Below are positions 26,211 to 35,885 of a stretch of 64,000 bases of DNA, one piece after another. The position numbers and the translations under genes were made by a program. Origin of the DNA: Oceanobacillus damuensis (GTDB lineage Bacteria > Bacillota > Bacilli > Bacillales > Amphibacillaceae); contig NZ_LQNF01000029.1 in NCBI RefSeq assembly GCF_001618145.1, positions 1-64,000 of the forward strand, given 5' to 3'. Under the pieces are notes generated by a model. That model was not told the DNA's origin, searched no databases, and saw only the letters and a program-made list of their open reading frames with translations. The first letter of the stretch is position 1. The number at the start of each line of letters is the position of its first letter.

Positions 26211-28001
26211 TTGCGGATACATAAATTGACCGGTGAAAACATGCTTAAGATTTCCCATGAGCAGGAGATCCTGAGACCGGGACAGATTATACAAGGTAAA
26301 ATATTAAAGCTTTATCCAGATAACAAAGCACAAATTTTACTTGGCGGTCAAACGTTGATTGCTCAATTGGAAGCATCCCTTTCTATTGAAGGCAGGTATC
26401 ATTTTCAGGTGCAATCTTCAGATGAAATGATTCATTTGAAAGTGCTTGGTGAGCAACTAAAATCACAAGCAGGATTAAGTGTCACAAACCTTATGATGCA
26501 GCTCGGGGTCAAAACTACGAAACATAATACTGCTTTCGTCCAAAATATAGTGAATGAGAATATTCCTTTCGATCGAACACAACTGAAAGATGCTTTACAA
26601 ATCCTTGCTTCATCTGCAAATAAGGGGCAGGCAACACAAATCCTGACTGAAATGATAGCTCGTAAATTGCCAATTACAGAAAATGTATTTCAGGCAATCC
26701 AGGCAAAGAACTCAGGTAACATATCGCATCAAATGTCAGAGATGCTTCAACAGTTGAAATCTGCTTCAATAAACACAGAGCTAACAGTAAGACTGGAGCA
26801 GCTGGCAGGAGCACCGCTTAGTGAGAGGTCCGCATTTATCAGACAGAATGTTGCTGATAATCACGGCAACAAACAACAATTATTCCAGGTCTTAAAATCG
26901 ATGGGTATGATAAGTCAAACGGTGGATTTTGCGACATGGAAATCAGAATGGAAGCAGATGGAATCTTATGTATCCCAGAATGCAGCACAGCCGGGTTCCA
27001 ACGCTCAAATAAAAATGCCGTTTCAATTGGATTATTCTGCTGCCATCAAGCTTATGGAATCATTAAATGCCAATCGGCAATCTATCCTCTCACAGTCACA
27101 GGGTTTAATGGATTTTTGGGGAAATAAAGTTCGTCAGGAAATTTCCACTGGATCTGTATTAACACAGGAGGAATTTTCGGCATTTAAAGAGCAGCTGACA
27201 CAAAGGATGGTCCCATTGCTGCCTCCGGAACAAGGACAATTCATAAAGTCACTTTCCAATCAACCTGTTCAACTGGAGAGGGTTCTGAATATGCTTGATA
27301 CACTGAGTGCTCAGCAGACCTTTAAACAAATGAATGAAACAATTGCTTCTATTAAACTGGAAAAGTTATTTACTTCCGGTGGTGCACCAAAGGAGCAATT
27401 TTTACAACAACTGCATCATGTGCTGCAATATACCGGTTTATCCTATGAGAATCAAATAGCAACGAAAACATTGGAAGAGAATCAGAGTATAAAAGCGATG
27501 CTGCTGCAAATGCTGCAGCAAAGTGACGGACCATTAAGGGAAAGAGCAGGACAGCTACTGCATTTTATTAATGGCATGCAATTAAACGCTGTGAACGAAT
27601 CTGTCAGTTTTATTCAAGCTTCCCTTCAAATCCCAGCTGAAAAATTAGGGCTCAATAACGATGCAGAGCTAGAATTGGAGAGCAGGAAAACAGCAGATGG
27701 AAAAATAGATCCAGATTATTGTCGGATAATTTTTTATTTAGACTTGAAAAATTTAAAAGAAACAATCATTGATATGAATATTCAAAAGCGATCTGTCTCT
27801 ATTACGATTTTCAATGATTCTCCAGAATTGAAAGAAAAGACCCAGTCCATTCACCCTGTACTATTACAAGGACTTGAATCACTGAACTACCAGCTGTCGG
27901 CAGTCCATTTTAAACCGTTACTGGAACAGGCAAAGGCTAATAAAACTGCAACCTCAAAACCTTTCCAGCCTTCCTATCAAGGAGTTGACTATCGCATATG
28001 A
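26211..28001 (+). CDS. YlqG-like protein with FliK-like C-terminus
   Basis: 596 residues, placed between rnhB and ylqH exactly as ylqG of B. subtilis. The N-terminal domain (about 15-85, PGQIIQGKILKLYPDNKAQILLGG...) looks like a small beta domain. The middle is Gln-rich and helical. The C-terminus (KRSVSITIFNDSPELKEKTQSI...LLQGLESLNYQLSAVHFKPL) resembles the FliK hook-length control C-terminal domain. There is no signal peptide. It starts at a TTG behind GAGGTG. The function is unknown. Its partner next door resembles the FlhB C-terminus, the known target of FliK, so a secretion-switch-like role is possible but unproven. Confidence 0.75.
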   Translation: MRIHKLTGENMLKISHEQEILRPGQIIQGKILKLYPDNKAQILLGGQTLIAQLEASLSIEGRYHFQVQSSDEMIHLKVLGEQLKSQAGLSVTNLMMQLGVKTTKHNTAFVQNIVNENIPFDRTQLKDALQILASSANKGQATQILTEMIARKLPITENVFQAIQAKNSGNISHQMSEMLQQLKSASINTELTVRLEQLAGAPLSERSAFIRQNVADNHGNKQQLFQVLKSMGMISQTVDFATWKSEWKQMESYVSQNAAQPGSNAQIKMPFQLDYSAAIKLMESLNANRQSILSQSQGLMDFWGNKVRQEISTGSVLTQEEFSAFKEQLTQRMVPLLPPEQGQFIKSLSNQPVQLERVLNMLDTLSAQQTFKQMNETIASIKLEKLFTSGGAPKEQFLQQLHHVLQYTGLSYENQIATKTLEENQSIKAMLLQMLQQSDGPLRERAGQLLHFINGMQLNAVNESVSFIQASLQIPAEKLGLNNDAELELESRKTADGKIDPDYCRIIFYLDLKNLKETIIDMNIQKRSVSITIFNDSPELKEKTQSIHPVLLQGLESLNYQLSAVHFKPLLEQAKANKTATSKPFQPSYQGVDYRI

Positions 28002-28267
28002 GTGAAAAACGAAAAAAGGCAGCTGCGCTTCGCTACGACCAAAAAAAGGATTTTGCACCAAGAATCACAGCTACAGGTAAAGGGCTTGTAGCTGATGAGA
28101 TACTTAAAACAGCCAAAGAAAACAACGTGCCAATCCTGGAAGACCCCTCACTTGTTGAACTGCTTGCGCAGCTGAACATAAACGAAACGATACCAGAAGA
28201 ATTATATCAGGCTGTAGCAGAGGTGTTTTCATTTGTGTATCATGCAGACAAGCAAATGAAAGATTAA
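27998..28267 (+). CDS. FlhB C-terminal domain-like protein (YlqH-like)
   Basis: 89 residues: KKAAALRYDQKKDFAPRITATGKGLVADEILKTAKENNVPILEDPSLVELL. This matches the cytoplasmic domain of FlhB after its autocleavage site (compare the FlhB at 54873-55952: YAIAIKYDEEKASAPYVLAKG). It has no membrane part and no NPTH cleavage motif. It overlaps the upstream gene by 4 bases, indicating coupling. In other bacteria such free FlhB-C homologues (FhlX/FlhX-like) can partly replace the FlhB C-terminus. Its role here is an inference. Confidence 0.85.
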   Translation: MSEKRKKAAALRYDQKKDFAPRITATGKGLVADEILKTAKENNVPILEDPSLVELLAQLNINETIPEELYQAVAEVFSFVYHADKQMKD

Positions 28268-28308
28268 AAGTATTTTCTATACTTAAATGTAATAACTTAC
28301 GCTAATTC

Positions 28309-28337
28309 TTGTTTATTTTAAATTTTTTTAATACAAT
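28309..28337 (+). promoter_or_regulatory. Promoter of sucCD
   Basis: -35 TTGTTT (28309-28314), 17-bp spacer, -10 TACAAT (28332-28337), 34 bp before the sucC ATG. Confidence 0.7.
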
Positions 28338-28370
28338 AGAGTTGCATTGAAATTGATAGGAGGATGGAAT

Positions 28371-29531
28371 ATGAACATTCACGAGTATCAAGGGAAAGAA
28401 GTTTTGCGCGAGTTTGGTGTGAAGGTTCCCACTGGATATGTTGCTTATACAGTTGATGAAGCTGTAGAGGCTGCAGAGAAGCTTGGCACTTCTGTAACCG
28501 TTGTCAAGGCGCAGATTCATGCTGGTGGCCGTGGCAAAGCCGGTGGAGTAAAAGTTGCGAAAAGCTTGGAAGAAGTTCGTACATATGCGGATGAAATTCT
28601 TGGTAAGACATTGGTGACACATCAGACTGGACCTGAGGGTAAAGAAGTTAAACGTTTACTTATCGAGGAAGGTTGCGACATCCAGAAGGAATATTATGTA
28701 GGTGTTGTTCTTGATCGTGCTACGTCACGTGTAGTATTCATGGCCTCTGAAGAAGGCGGTACGGAGATAGAAGAAGTGGCAGAAGCTACCCCGGAAAAAA
28801 TATTTAAAGAGGTCATTGATCCTGTAGTAGGCCTTACACCTTACCAAGCTAGAAGACTAGCATTCAATATCAATATTCCTGATGAATTAATCGGTAAAGC
28901 GGTTAAATTCATGTCAGGACTGTATAATGCATTTATTGAAAAGGATTGTTCAATCGCTGAAATCAACCCACTTGTAACAACAGGTGATGGTGAAGTACTT
29001 GCCCTGGATGCAAAACTGAATTTCGATGATAATGCTTTATATAGACAGAAGGACATTATGGAGCTTCGTGATTTGGCAGAGGAAGATGAGAAAGAAATTG
29101 AAGCGTCCAAATATGACCTAAGCTATGTTTCATTGTATGGAAATATTGGCTGTATGGTAAATGGAGCAGGACTTGCCATGTCCACAATGGATATTATCAA
29201 GCATTATGGCGGCGATCCCGCAAACTTCCTTGATGTTGGGGGCGGTGCGACTGCTGAGAAGGTAACTGAGGCGTTTAAAATTATCCTTTCTGATCCGAAC
29301 GTAAAAGGTATTTTTGTCAACATTTTCGGTGGTATCATGAAGTGTGACGTCATTGCAGAAGGTGTTGTGGAAGCAACGAAGCAAATTGGACTGGAAATAC
29401 CTCTTGTAGTGCGTTTGGAAGGTACAAACGTTGACAAGGGTAAACAGATTCTTGAAGAGTCCGGTTTAAATATCACTCCAGCAAGCTCAATGGCTGATGG
29501 CGCTGAGAAGATTGTTTCCGCGGTAAGCTGA
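28371..29531 (+). CDS. sucC: Succinyl-CoA synthetase, beta subunit (ADP-forming)
   Basis: 386 residues. It starts [17 protein letters not shown] and holds an ATP-grasp nucleotide-binding fold ([20 protein letters not shown] at about 43-62) and the C-terminal CoA-ligase part ([15 protein letters not shown]). With SucD it makes ATP and succinate from succinyl-CoA in the citrate cycle. The ATG at 28371 follows ATAGGAGGA; the upstream TTG extension to 28347 is unlikely. Confidence 0.97.
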   Translation: MNIHEYQGKEVLREFGVKVPTGYVAYTVDEAVEAAEKLGTSVTVVKAQIHAGGRGKAGGVKVAKSLEEVRTYADEILGKTLVTHQTGPEGKEVKRLLIEEGCDIQKEYYVGVVLDRATSRVVFMASEEGGTEIEEVAEATPEKIFKEVIDPVVGLTPYQARRLAFNINIPDELIGKAVKFMSGLYNAFIEKDCSIAEINPLVTTGDGEVLALDAKLNFDDNALYRQKDIMELRDLAEEDEKEIEASKYDLSYVSLYGNIGCMVNGAGLAMSTMDIIKHYGGDPANFLDVGGGATAEKVTEAFKIILSDPNVKGIFVNIFGGIMKCDVIAEGVVEATKQIGLEIPLVVRLEGTNVDKGKQILEESGLNITPASSMADGAEKIVSAVS

Positions 29532-29576
29532 TCTTAAGGCAAAACTGTATTTTTACTATAGAAAGGACGGACGAAA

Positions 29577-30479
29577 ATGGGTGTTTATATAAATAAAGAT
29601 ACAAAAGTAATTGTCCAGGGAATTACAGGTGGAACAGCAAGATTCCATACAAAGCAAATGCTTGAATATGGGACGAAAATCGTTGGCGGTGTGACACCAA
29701 AGAAAGCTGGGACAGAAGTAGAAGGGGTACCGGTTTACAACACAGTTAAAGATGCTGTGGATGCTTCTGGTGCAACCGCTTCTGTAATCTATGTGCCAGC
29801 TCCATTTGCTGCAGATGCTATTCTTGAAGCAACGGATGCAGAGCTTGATCTTGTTATCTGTATTACTGAACATATTCCTGTACTGGATATGGTAAAAGTT
29901 AAACGTTATATGGAAGGCAAGAAAACCAGACTGATTGGACCGAACTGTCCGGGTGTCATTGCAGCTGATGAAACCAAAATCGGTATCATGCCTGGATATA
30001 TCCATAAAAAAGGACATATCGGAGTTGTTTCAAGATCAGGAACCCTGACTTATGAAGCCGTTCATCAGCTGACCGAAGCTGGTTATGGTCAAACATCTGC
30101 TGTCGGCATTGGCGGCGATCCCGTCAACGGCACCAACTTTATTGATGTGCTTGATGCATTCAATGAAGATCCAGAAACAGAGGCAGTCATTATGATCGGT
30201 GAAATTGGTGGTACGGCTGAAGAAGAAGCTGCTGAATGGGTAAAAGCAAATATGAAAAAACCTGTAGTTGGCTTTATTGGCGGCGCAACTGCACCACCAG
30301 GAAAACGTATGGGCCACGCAGGTGCAATCATTTCTGGCGGGAAAGGAACGGCTGACGAAAAAATCCGCGTCATGGAATCATGTGGAATTAAAGTAGCTGA
30401 AACCCCTTCCGTAATGGGAGAAACAATGATTGAAGTGCTAAAAGAAAATGGCTTGGATGAAAAGTGTAAAACGCATTAA
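29577..30479 (+). CDS. sucD: Succinyl-CoA synthetase, alpha subunit
   Basis: 300 residues. The CoA-binding Rossmann part starts [23 protein letters not shown]. The phospho-histidine is in [19 protein letters not shown] (about residue 246). It is the partner of sucC, 45 bp upstream. The ribosome site is AAAGGACGG. Confidence 0.97.
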   Translation: MGVYINKDTKVIVQGITGGTARFHTKQMLEYGTKIVGGVTPKKAGTEVEGVPVYNTVKDAVDASGATASVIYVPAPFAADAILEATDAELDLVICITEHIPVLDMVKVKRYMEGKKTRLIGPNCPGVIAADETKIGIMPGYIHKKGHIGVVSRSGTLTYEAVHQLTEAGYGQTSAVGIGGDPVNGTNFIDVLDAFNEDPETEAVIMIGEIGGTAEEEAAEWVKANMKKPVVGFIGGATAPPGKRMGHAGAIISGGKGTADEKIRVMESCGIKVAETPSVMGETMIEVLKENGLDEKCKTH

Positions 30480-30521
30480 TATCGAATCCAGTAAAAACAG
30501 ATGCAACAAAAAGAGTGATTT

Positions 30522-31487
30522 ATGGAGCCTGGTGGATTTCATCTCCAGGTTCCAAATTTATTTCATGATGAAAGGATAGATGTTCGTTTGGAAACTGTGC
30601 GCCCAAAATTGATACATTTACATCGATGTCGGGGGATATCCCGAAAATTTATACAAACACTCCTTCACTATGACCCTTCTTTAAACGAAATCTACAGCCT
30701 TCCTCAAGCAGAAATTTCCAGAAAATATTCCCTGCCTGAAAAGAACACTGCATTTTTCTTTTCAGATCTTCATAATTTAGCTTTAAGACATAAGGTGCTG
30801 CGAGATATGGAAAGATTTAAAATCATTACAATAGTTGACGAAAGTTATCCACCTATGTTAAATACAATTAAAGATGCCCCACTGGTATTGTATGCGCTTG
30901 GGGACACTTCACTACTTTCATATTCTCCTTCCATAAGCGTTATTGGTACAAGAAATCCATCTCCGGATGCCTATAAAAAAACAGAACTTATTGTGAAACC
31001 GCTTATAAAGGAGAAATGGCTTATTGTAAGTGGGATGGCCAGGGGTATTGACAGTATTGCACATAAAATTGCCCTAGACTGCTCAGGCAAAACCATCGCC
31101 GTACTGGGTGGTGGTTTTAACCATATTTACCCGAAGCAGAATATGAATCTTTTTAAGCAAATCATTAATGATGGCTTGGTTTTAACAGAATACCCTCCCG
31201 ACATTCGTCCTGCCCGCTATCATTTTCCGGAGAGAAATCGTATCATCAGCGGGCTGAGTTATGGAACACTCGTTATAGAGGCTATGGAACGGAGTGGAAC
31301 ATTGATTACAGTCGAACAGGCTCTGGATCAGGGAAGAGAAGTATTCGCTGTACCAGGGTCTCCACTTCAGCCGCAAACCAAAGGATGCCATCGGATGATC
31401 CAGGACGGTGCGAAGCTGGTACTGGAAGCAGAGGACATTTTTGAGGAATGGACAGAAATTCACAAGCCAATACCAAACCAAATGTGA
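30522..31487 (+). CDS. dprA: DNA processing protein DprA (Smf)
   Basis: 321 residues, slightly longer than B. subtilis DprA. An N-terminal helical region is followed by the Rossmann-like core with SVIGTRNPSPDAYKKTE (about 138-154), IVSGMARGIDSIAHKIAL (about 168-185), GGGFNHIYPKQN and ERNRIISGLSYGTLVIEA. It loads RecA on single-stranded DNA during natural transformation. The first 25 residues are not conserved in my memory of the family, so the start may lie downstream. Confidence 0.93.
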   Translation: MEPGGFHLQVPNLFHDERIDVRLETVRPKLIHLHRCRGISRKFIQTLLHYDPSLNEIYSLPQAEISRKYSLPEKNTAFFFSDLHNLALRHKVLRDMERFKIITIVDESYPPMLNTIKDAPLVLYALGDTSLLSYSPSISVIGTRNPSPDAYKKTELIVKPLIKEKWLIVSGMARGIDSIAHKIALDCSGKTIAVLGGGFNHIYPKQNMNLFKQIINDGLVLTEYPPDIRPARYHFPERNRIISGLSYGTLVIEAMERSGTLITVEQALDQGREVFAVPGSPLQPQTKGCHRMIQDGAKLVLEAEDIFEEWTEIHKPIPNQM

Positions 31488-31517
31488 ATTTTATACAGAA
31501 GAAAAAATAAAGCATGT

Positions 31518-31546
31518 TTGACAAATTTAAATTATGTATTTAGTAT
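31518..31546 (+). promoter_or_regulatory. Promoter of topA
   Basis: Perfect -35 TTGACA (31518-31523), 17-bp spacer, -10 TAGTAT (31541-31546), 53 bp before the topA ATG. Confidence 0.75.
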
Positions 31547-31598
31547 TAGGAAAGATTTCCAATCGCAAATTGTCAACCTCATTCTAGGAGGAACTATC

Positions 31599-33677
31599 AT
31601 GTCAGATTATCTGGTAATCGTTGAATCGCCTGCGAAAGCAAAAACGATTGAACGCTATTTAGGAAAAAAATATACAGTAAAAGCATCAATGGGCCATATC
31701 CGCGACTTGCCAAAAAGTCAAATGGGTGTGGACGTAGAAGATAACTATAGACCAAAGTACATTACGATCCGTGGTAAAGGGGATGTACTCAAAGAACTTC
31801 GAAAGTCAGCCAAAAAAGCGAAAAAGATTTATCTCGCAGCCGACCCCGATAGAGAAGGTGAAGCAATTGCCTGGCATCTAGCACATATACTTGATGTTGA
31901 CGAAAATTCGGATTGCCGAGTTGTATTCAATGAAATAACGAAAGATGCAATAAAAGAGTCATTTAAAAATCCGCGGGCAATTGACCTGGATCTTGTTGAT
32001 GCACAACAGGCGAGAAGAATACTGGATCGTCTTGTAGGTTATAATATCAGTCCATTGCTTTGGAAAAAAGTCAAAAAGGGACTAAGTGCAGGGCGGGTTC
32101 AGTCTGTAGCACTCAAAATGATTTTGGACCGGGAAAAGGAAATCGCAAACTTTGAACCGGAAGAGTACTGGTCAATCGATGCCCAATTTCAAAAGGATAA
32201 GGAAGTTTTTGACGGATCCTTTTACGGAATCGATGGTAAGAAAGCAGAATTGAAAACTGAAAATGATGTAAATGAGATTAAGTCAAGATTAGATGGAAAC
32301 CAATTTAGAATAGATAAAGTAAATAAACGGGAAAGAAAAAGAAACCCAGCCCAGCCTTTTATTACATCTTCACTGCAGCAGGAAGCGGCCAGAAAATTAA
32401 ACTTCCGTGCTAAGAAAACGATGATGATTGCTCAGCAGCTGTACGAGGGGATAGATTTAGGCAGAAAAGCTGGGGGGATTACAGGGCTGATTACGTACAT
32501 GCGTACAGATTCCACACGTATTTCAGATACTGCCAAGCAAGAGGCAAAATCCTATATTGAAGAAAAATTCGGGAAAGAATTTCTCGGTGCTTCGAAAGCA
32601 ACGAAAAATAAAGAGGGAGCTCAGGACGCTCACGAAGCAATACGTCCAACGTCTACGTTAAGAGATCCAAAAACGTTGAAAGACATACTTTCACGTGATC
32701 AGCTGCGACTTTATAAATTGATCTGGGAACGTTTTGTTGCCAGTCAAATGTCTCCAGCAGTAATGGATACAATGACGGTGCATCTTGTTAACAATGAGGT
32801 GGAATTTCGTGCCACCGGTTCAAAGATCAAATTTAAAGGTTTTATGCGGGTATATGTAGAAGGAACAGATGATAACAAAAAGATGGAAGACAAATTGCTT
32901 CCGGATTTGACTGAAGGCATGACTGTAGATTCCAAAGAAATAATACCTAATCAGCATTTTACACAGCCACCTCCACGCTATACGGATGCCAGATTGGTAA
33001 GAACGATGGAAGAACTCGGTATAGGCCGCCCTTCAACATATGCACCAACATTGGACACGATCCAGCGCAGAGGCTATGTGACAATGGATAATAAGCGGTT
33101 TGTCCCGACAGAGCTGGGAACAATTGTATGTGAATTAGTGGAAGAGTTTTTCCCTGAAATTATTGACGCTGACTTTACTGCCAAGATGGAGACCGATCTG
33201 GATTCCATTGAGGATGGCAAAATAGAATGGATGAAAATTATCGACGAATTCTATGGTGGCTTCAGCAAACGGTTGGATAGAGCGGAAAAGGAAATGGAAA
33301 AAATTGAAATAAAAGATGAACCAGCAGGAATCGATTGCGAAAACTGTGGTCATGAAATGGTATATAAAATGGGAAGGTATGGTAAATTTCTCGCCTGCTC
33401 GAATTTTCCGGAATGCAGAAATACAAAACCGATACTGAAAGAGATTGGTGTTAAATGTCCTAAGTGTAAAGAAGGAAATGTAGTGGAACGGAAATCCAAA
33501 AAGCGGAGAACTTTTTATGGATGCGATCGATTTCCGGAATGCGACTTTGTTTCATGGGATAAACCAATATCAAGACCTTGTCCGAAATGTGATTCTCTAC
33601 TTGTCGAAAAGAAGGCAAAGAAAGAATCTCAAGTTCAGTGCACGAATTGTGAATACAAAGAAGTAGCGCAAAATTAG
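31599..33677 (+). CDS. topA: DNA topoisomerase I
   Basis: 692 residues. The TOPRIM domain has [20 protein letters not shown] (about 6-25) and [14 protein letters not shown] (about 79-92). The catalytic tyrosine is in [14 protein letters not shown] (about 300). Three four-cysteine zinc ribbons end the protein (starting [16 protein letters not shown] and CPKCDSLL). It relaxes negative supercoils. The ATG at 31599 follows TAGGAGGA; the in-frame extension to 31518 runs through the promoter and is not coding. The terminator at 33676-33701 follows. Confidence 0.97.
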   Translation: MSDYLVIVESPAKAKTIERYLGKKYTVKASMGHIRDLPKSQMGVDVEDNYRPKYITIRGKGDVLKELRKSAKKAKKIYLAADPDREGEAIAWHLAHILDVDENSDCRVVFNEITKDAIKESFKNPRAIDLDLVDAQQARRILDRLVGYNISPLLWKKVKKGLSAGRVQSVALKMILDREKEIANFEPEEYWSIDAQFQKDKEVFDGSFYGIDGKKAELKTENDVNEIKSRLDGNQFRIDKVNKRERKRNPAQPFITSSLQQEAARKLNFRAKKTMMIAQQLYEGIDLGRKAGGITGLITYMRTDSTRISDTAKQEAKSYIEEKFGKEFLGASKATKNKEGAQDAHEAIRPTSTLRDPKTLKDILSRDQLRLYKLIWERFVASQMSPAVMDTMTVHLVNNEVEFRATGSKIKFKGFMRVYVEGTDDNKKMEDKLLPDLTEGMTVDSKEIIPNQHFTQPPPRYTDARLVRTMEELGIGRPSTYAPTLDTIQRRGYVTMDNKRFVPTELGTIVCELVEEFFPEIIDADFTAKMETDLDSIEDGKIEWMKIIDEFYGGFSKRLDRAEKEMEKIEIKDEPAGIDCENCGHEMVYKMGRYGKFLACSNFPECRNTKPILKEIGVKCPKCKEGNVVERKSKKRRTFYGCDRFPECDFVSWDKPISRPCPKCDSLLVEKKAKKESQVQCTNCEYKEVAQN

Positions 33678-33701
33678 CTGTTCAATAGATGAACAGCTTT
33701 T
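33676..33701 (+). terminator. Terminator after topA
   Basis: AGCTGTTC-ATAGAT-GAACAGCT followed by TTTGCTTTT; it begins at the topA stop codon. Confidence 0.78.
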
Positions 33702-33783
33702 GCTTTTCAGCTATCCCATTTCAATAAAGTTTTATTTGCCTGCCAGAAGGGAAAAGCCTATTAAAACAAAGGAGGCAATTCAT

Positions 33784-34104
33784 ATGGCAGGTAAAAAACA
33801 TTATTTTGTGTCCGTGAATACGAAAGATATTAGAGAAATTTCGATACCCGATAATCAGGTGGAATATGAAATTATAGCTGACGAACATGACTTGCTTCAT
33901 ATTCAGCAAATGTTCAATACAATGGAAAAAGAGTCTAAAAACGCAATTGAAGATAGCCATTTCAGACCATTTGATGAAGAAAAGGTAGAAGATGAAAGAG
34001 ATACGTATGAGGGTTCCCTAATGAATGTTTATAGAAAGTTATATGAACTTGGAACTGATCAGACGAAAGAAAAAATAGAAGAATTGGGAATAATTAAGCG
34101 TTAA
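33784..34104 (+). CDS. Conserved-looking hypothetical protein in the trmFO slot
   Basis: 106 acidic residues from the ATG at 33784, which follows AAAGGAGGC (33768-33776). I do not recognise a named family with certainty. The protein is soluble: beta-rich at the start (HYFVSVNTKDIREISIPDNQVEYEI), helical later (LLHIQQMFNTMEKES), and ends MNVYRKLYELGTDQTKEKIEELGIIKR. No cysteines, no membrane segment. It stands alone between the topA terminator and the xerC promoters, at the place where B. subtilis has trmFO. It resembles small Bacillaceae proteins sometimes labelled only hydrolase or hypothetical; no function can be inferred. Confidence 0.75.
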   Translation: MAGKKHYFVSVNTKDIREISIPDNQVEYEIIADEHDLLHIQQMFNTMEKESKNAIEDSHFRPFDEEKVEDERDTYEGSLMNVYRKLYELGTDQTKEKIEELGIIKR

Positions 34105-34405
34105 TTTGGTTATAAAGGTATTAAGGTGTTCACAAAAATTTCACTGTATTCCATTTTTACAAAAAATTTAATGTTAGTTTATTGACTAACCTAATTCAGA
34201 TGGCTATAATTACGAATTGGTAAGTCAAATCCCTTTACAGGAGATCTGCTGCTATTTGCGATCTAATCATTTATCATGGCAAAATCATTTGTTATGAAGT
34301 TATGGGTTTGATTCTGATTCTGAATTTTGGTACAATTTAGTTAAATCCATTGCTTTATCTTACGGATTATGCTATGATTTATCCGCTGTTCGACGAGGTG
34401 AAGGA
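34105..34405 (+). promoter_or_regulatory. Regulatory gap before xerC with three tandem promoter-like sequences
   Basis: P1: TTGACT (34182-34187), 17 bp, TATAAT (34205-34210). P2: TTGATT (34308-34313), 17 bp, TACAAT (34331-34336). P3: TTGCTT (34350-34355), 17 bp, TATGAT (34373-34378). A CodY-box-like AATTTTGGTACAATT (34323-34337, 11 of 15 positions matching the known consensus) overlaps the P2 -10. The ribosome site GAGGTGAAGG (about 34395) serves xerC. Confidence 0.6.
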
Positions 34406-35326
34406 TTGAATAATTTTGAGAAGTATAGTGAATCATTTGTAGAGTACTTACAGATTGAAAAAAATGCATCCCCTTATACCGTAAAGTATTATCGGAATGA
34501 TCTGGAAATTTTCTTTAATTTCCTCAATCAGGAAGGAATACATGATTTGAATGAAATAAAGCAAAGAGATGTAAGATTATTTCTTACATCTTTGTATGAT
34601 CAGCAGCTTGGCAGAAGATCGGTTTCAAGGAAAATTTCTTCTTTGAGGAGTTTTTACAAATTTCTGGAACGAGAAGAATTGGTCAAGGAGAGTCCGTTCG
34701 TTCACATATATTTACCTAGAACGAGCAAGTCAGTCCCTGGGTTTTTGTATATGGAAGAATTGGAAAAACTTTTTGATGTAAACGACATGACTAAGCCGGC
34801 AGGTCAGCGTGACCAGGCGATACTTGAAGTATTGTATGGTACGGGAATCAGGGTCAGTGAGTGTCAAGGTCTGACACTTAAGGATATTGATTTCTCGATA
34901 GGCACCATATTTGTTAAGGGCAAGGGTCGTAAAGAACGCTATGTCCCGTTTGGCCGCTTTGCGGAAATTGCTTTAGAGACATACATACAAGAAGGCAGAG
35001 TGAGGTTGCTGGAAAATTCCGGCACAACATCTGATTCTGTCTTTTTAAATGCTCGCGGCAGACCGCTTACAACAAGGGGGATACGGATGATTCTTAATAA
35101 AATAGTGGAAAGAGCTGCTTTAACCGTTCATGTTCATCCGCATAAACTTCGGCATACCTTTGCTACGCATATGCTGAATGAAGGTGCAGATCTTCGGACC
35201 GTGCAGGAATTGCTTGGTCATGAAAGTTTATCCTCTACACAGATATACACGCATGTAACAAAAGATCATCTGCGGGATGTATATATGAGCAGTCATCCAC
35301 GGGCAAATGATCAAAACCTGGATTAG
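34406..35326 (+). CDS. xerC: Tyrosine recombinase XerC (CodV)
   Basis: 306 residues from a TTG behind GAGGTGAAGG. The N-terminal SAM-like domain (about 1-100) is followed by the catalytic domain with Arg in [12 protein letters not shown] (about 149), His-x-x-Arg in [14 protein letters not shown] (about 245-258), [11 protein letters not shown] and the nucleophile Tyr in QIYTHV (about 281). It resolves chromosome dimers at dif. The operon xerC-hslV-hslU-codY matches codVWXY of B. subtilis. Confidence 0.96.
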   Translation: MNNFEKYSESFVEYLQIEKNASPYTVKYYRNDLEIFFNFLNQEGIHDLNEIKQRDVRLFLTSLYDQQLGRRSVSRKISSLRSFYKFLEREELVKESPFVHIYLPRTSKSVPGFLYMEELEKLFDVNDMTKPAGQRDQAILEVLYGTGIRVSECQGLTLKDIDFSIGTIFVKGKGRKERYVPFGRFAEIALETYIQEGRVRLLENSGTTSDSVFLNARGRPLTTRGIRMILNKIVERAALTVHVHPHKLRHTFATHMLNEGADLRTVQELLGHESLSSTQIYTHVTKDHLRDVYMSSHPRANDQNLD

Positions 35327-35339
35327 CGAGGTGAAACGA

Positions 35340-35885
35340 ATGACTAATGAGATGCATGCAACTACTATTTTTGCAATTCAGCACAGGGGCCAATGTGCAA
35401 TGTGTGGAGATGGCCAGGTAACATTGGGAAATGCCGTCGTTATGAAGCATAAAGCCAAGAAGGTCCGTACCCTGTATGACGGAAAAGTATTGGCAGGATT
35501 TGCTGGTTCTGTGGCAGATGCCTTTACGTTATTCGAAAAGTTTGAAGGTAAACTGCAGGCTTTTAATGGAAACATAACAAGAGCTTCTGTTGAGCTGGCC
35601 CAGGAGTGGCGTACAGATAAAGTACTTCGCAAGCTGGAAGCAATGCTTATCGTCATGAACAGGGAGAATATGTATTTGGTTTCTGGTACAGGGGAAGTAA
35701 TTGAACCGGATGATGGAATACTTGCAATAGGTTCTGGCGGAAATTACGCACTCAGTGCTGGAAGAGCACTTGTAAAACATTCCGGGGAGTTGACTGCAAA
35801 GGAGATAGCTCAGACGGCTCTTGAAGTTGCTGGTGAAATTTGTGTTTACACAAATGATCATATTACATTAGAAGTACTTGATTAA
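35340..35885 (+). CDS. hslV: HslUV protease subunit HslV (ClpQ/CodW)
   Basis: 181 residues, [21 protein letters not shown]..., an N-terminal-nucleophile peptidase that forms a double ring and degrades proteins fed by HslU. Family blocks: [57 protein letters not shown]. The ATG at 35340 follows GAGGTGAA; upstream in-frame codons belong to xerC. After Met removal the first residue would be Thr, whereas B. subtilis ClpQ is reported to use Ser. The stop overlaps the hslU ATG by one base. Confidence 0.95.
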   Translation: MTNEMHATTIFAIQHRGQCAMCGDGQVTLGNAVVMKHKAKKVRTLYDGKVLAGFAGSVADAFTLFEKFEGKLQAFNGNITRASVELAQEWRTDKVLRKLEAMLIVMNRENMYLVSGTGEVIEPDDGILAIGSGGNYALSAGRALVKHSGELTAKEIAQTALEVAGEICVYTNDHITLEVLD

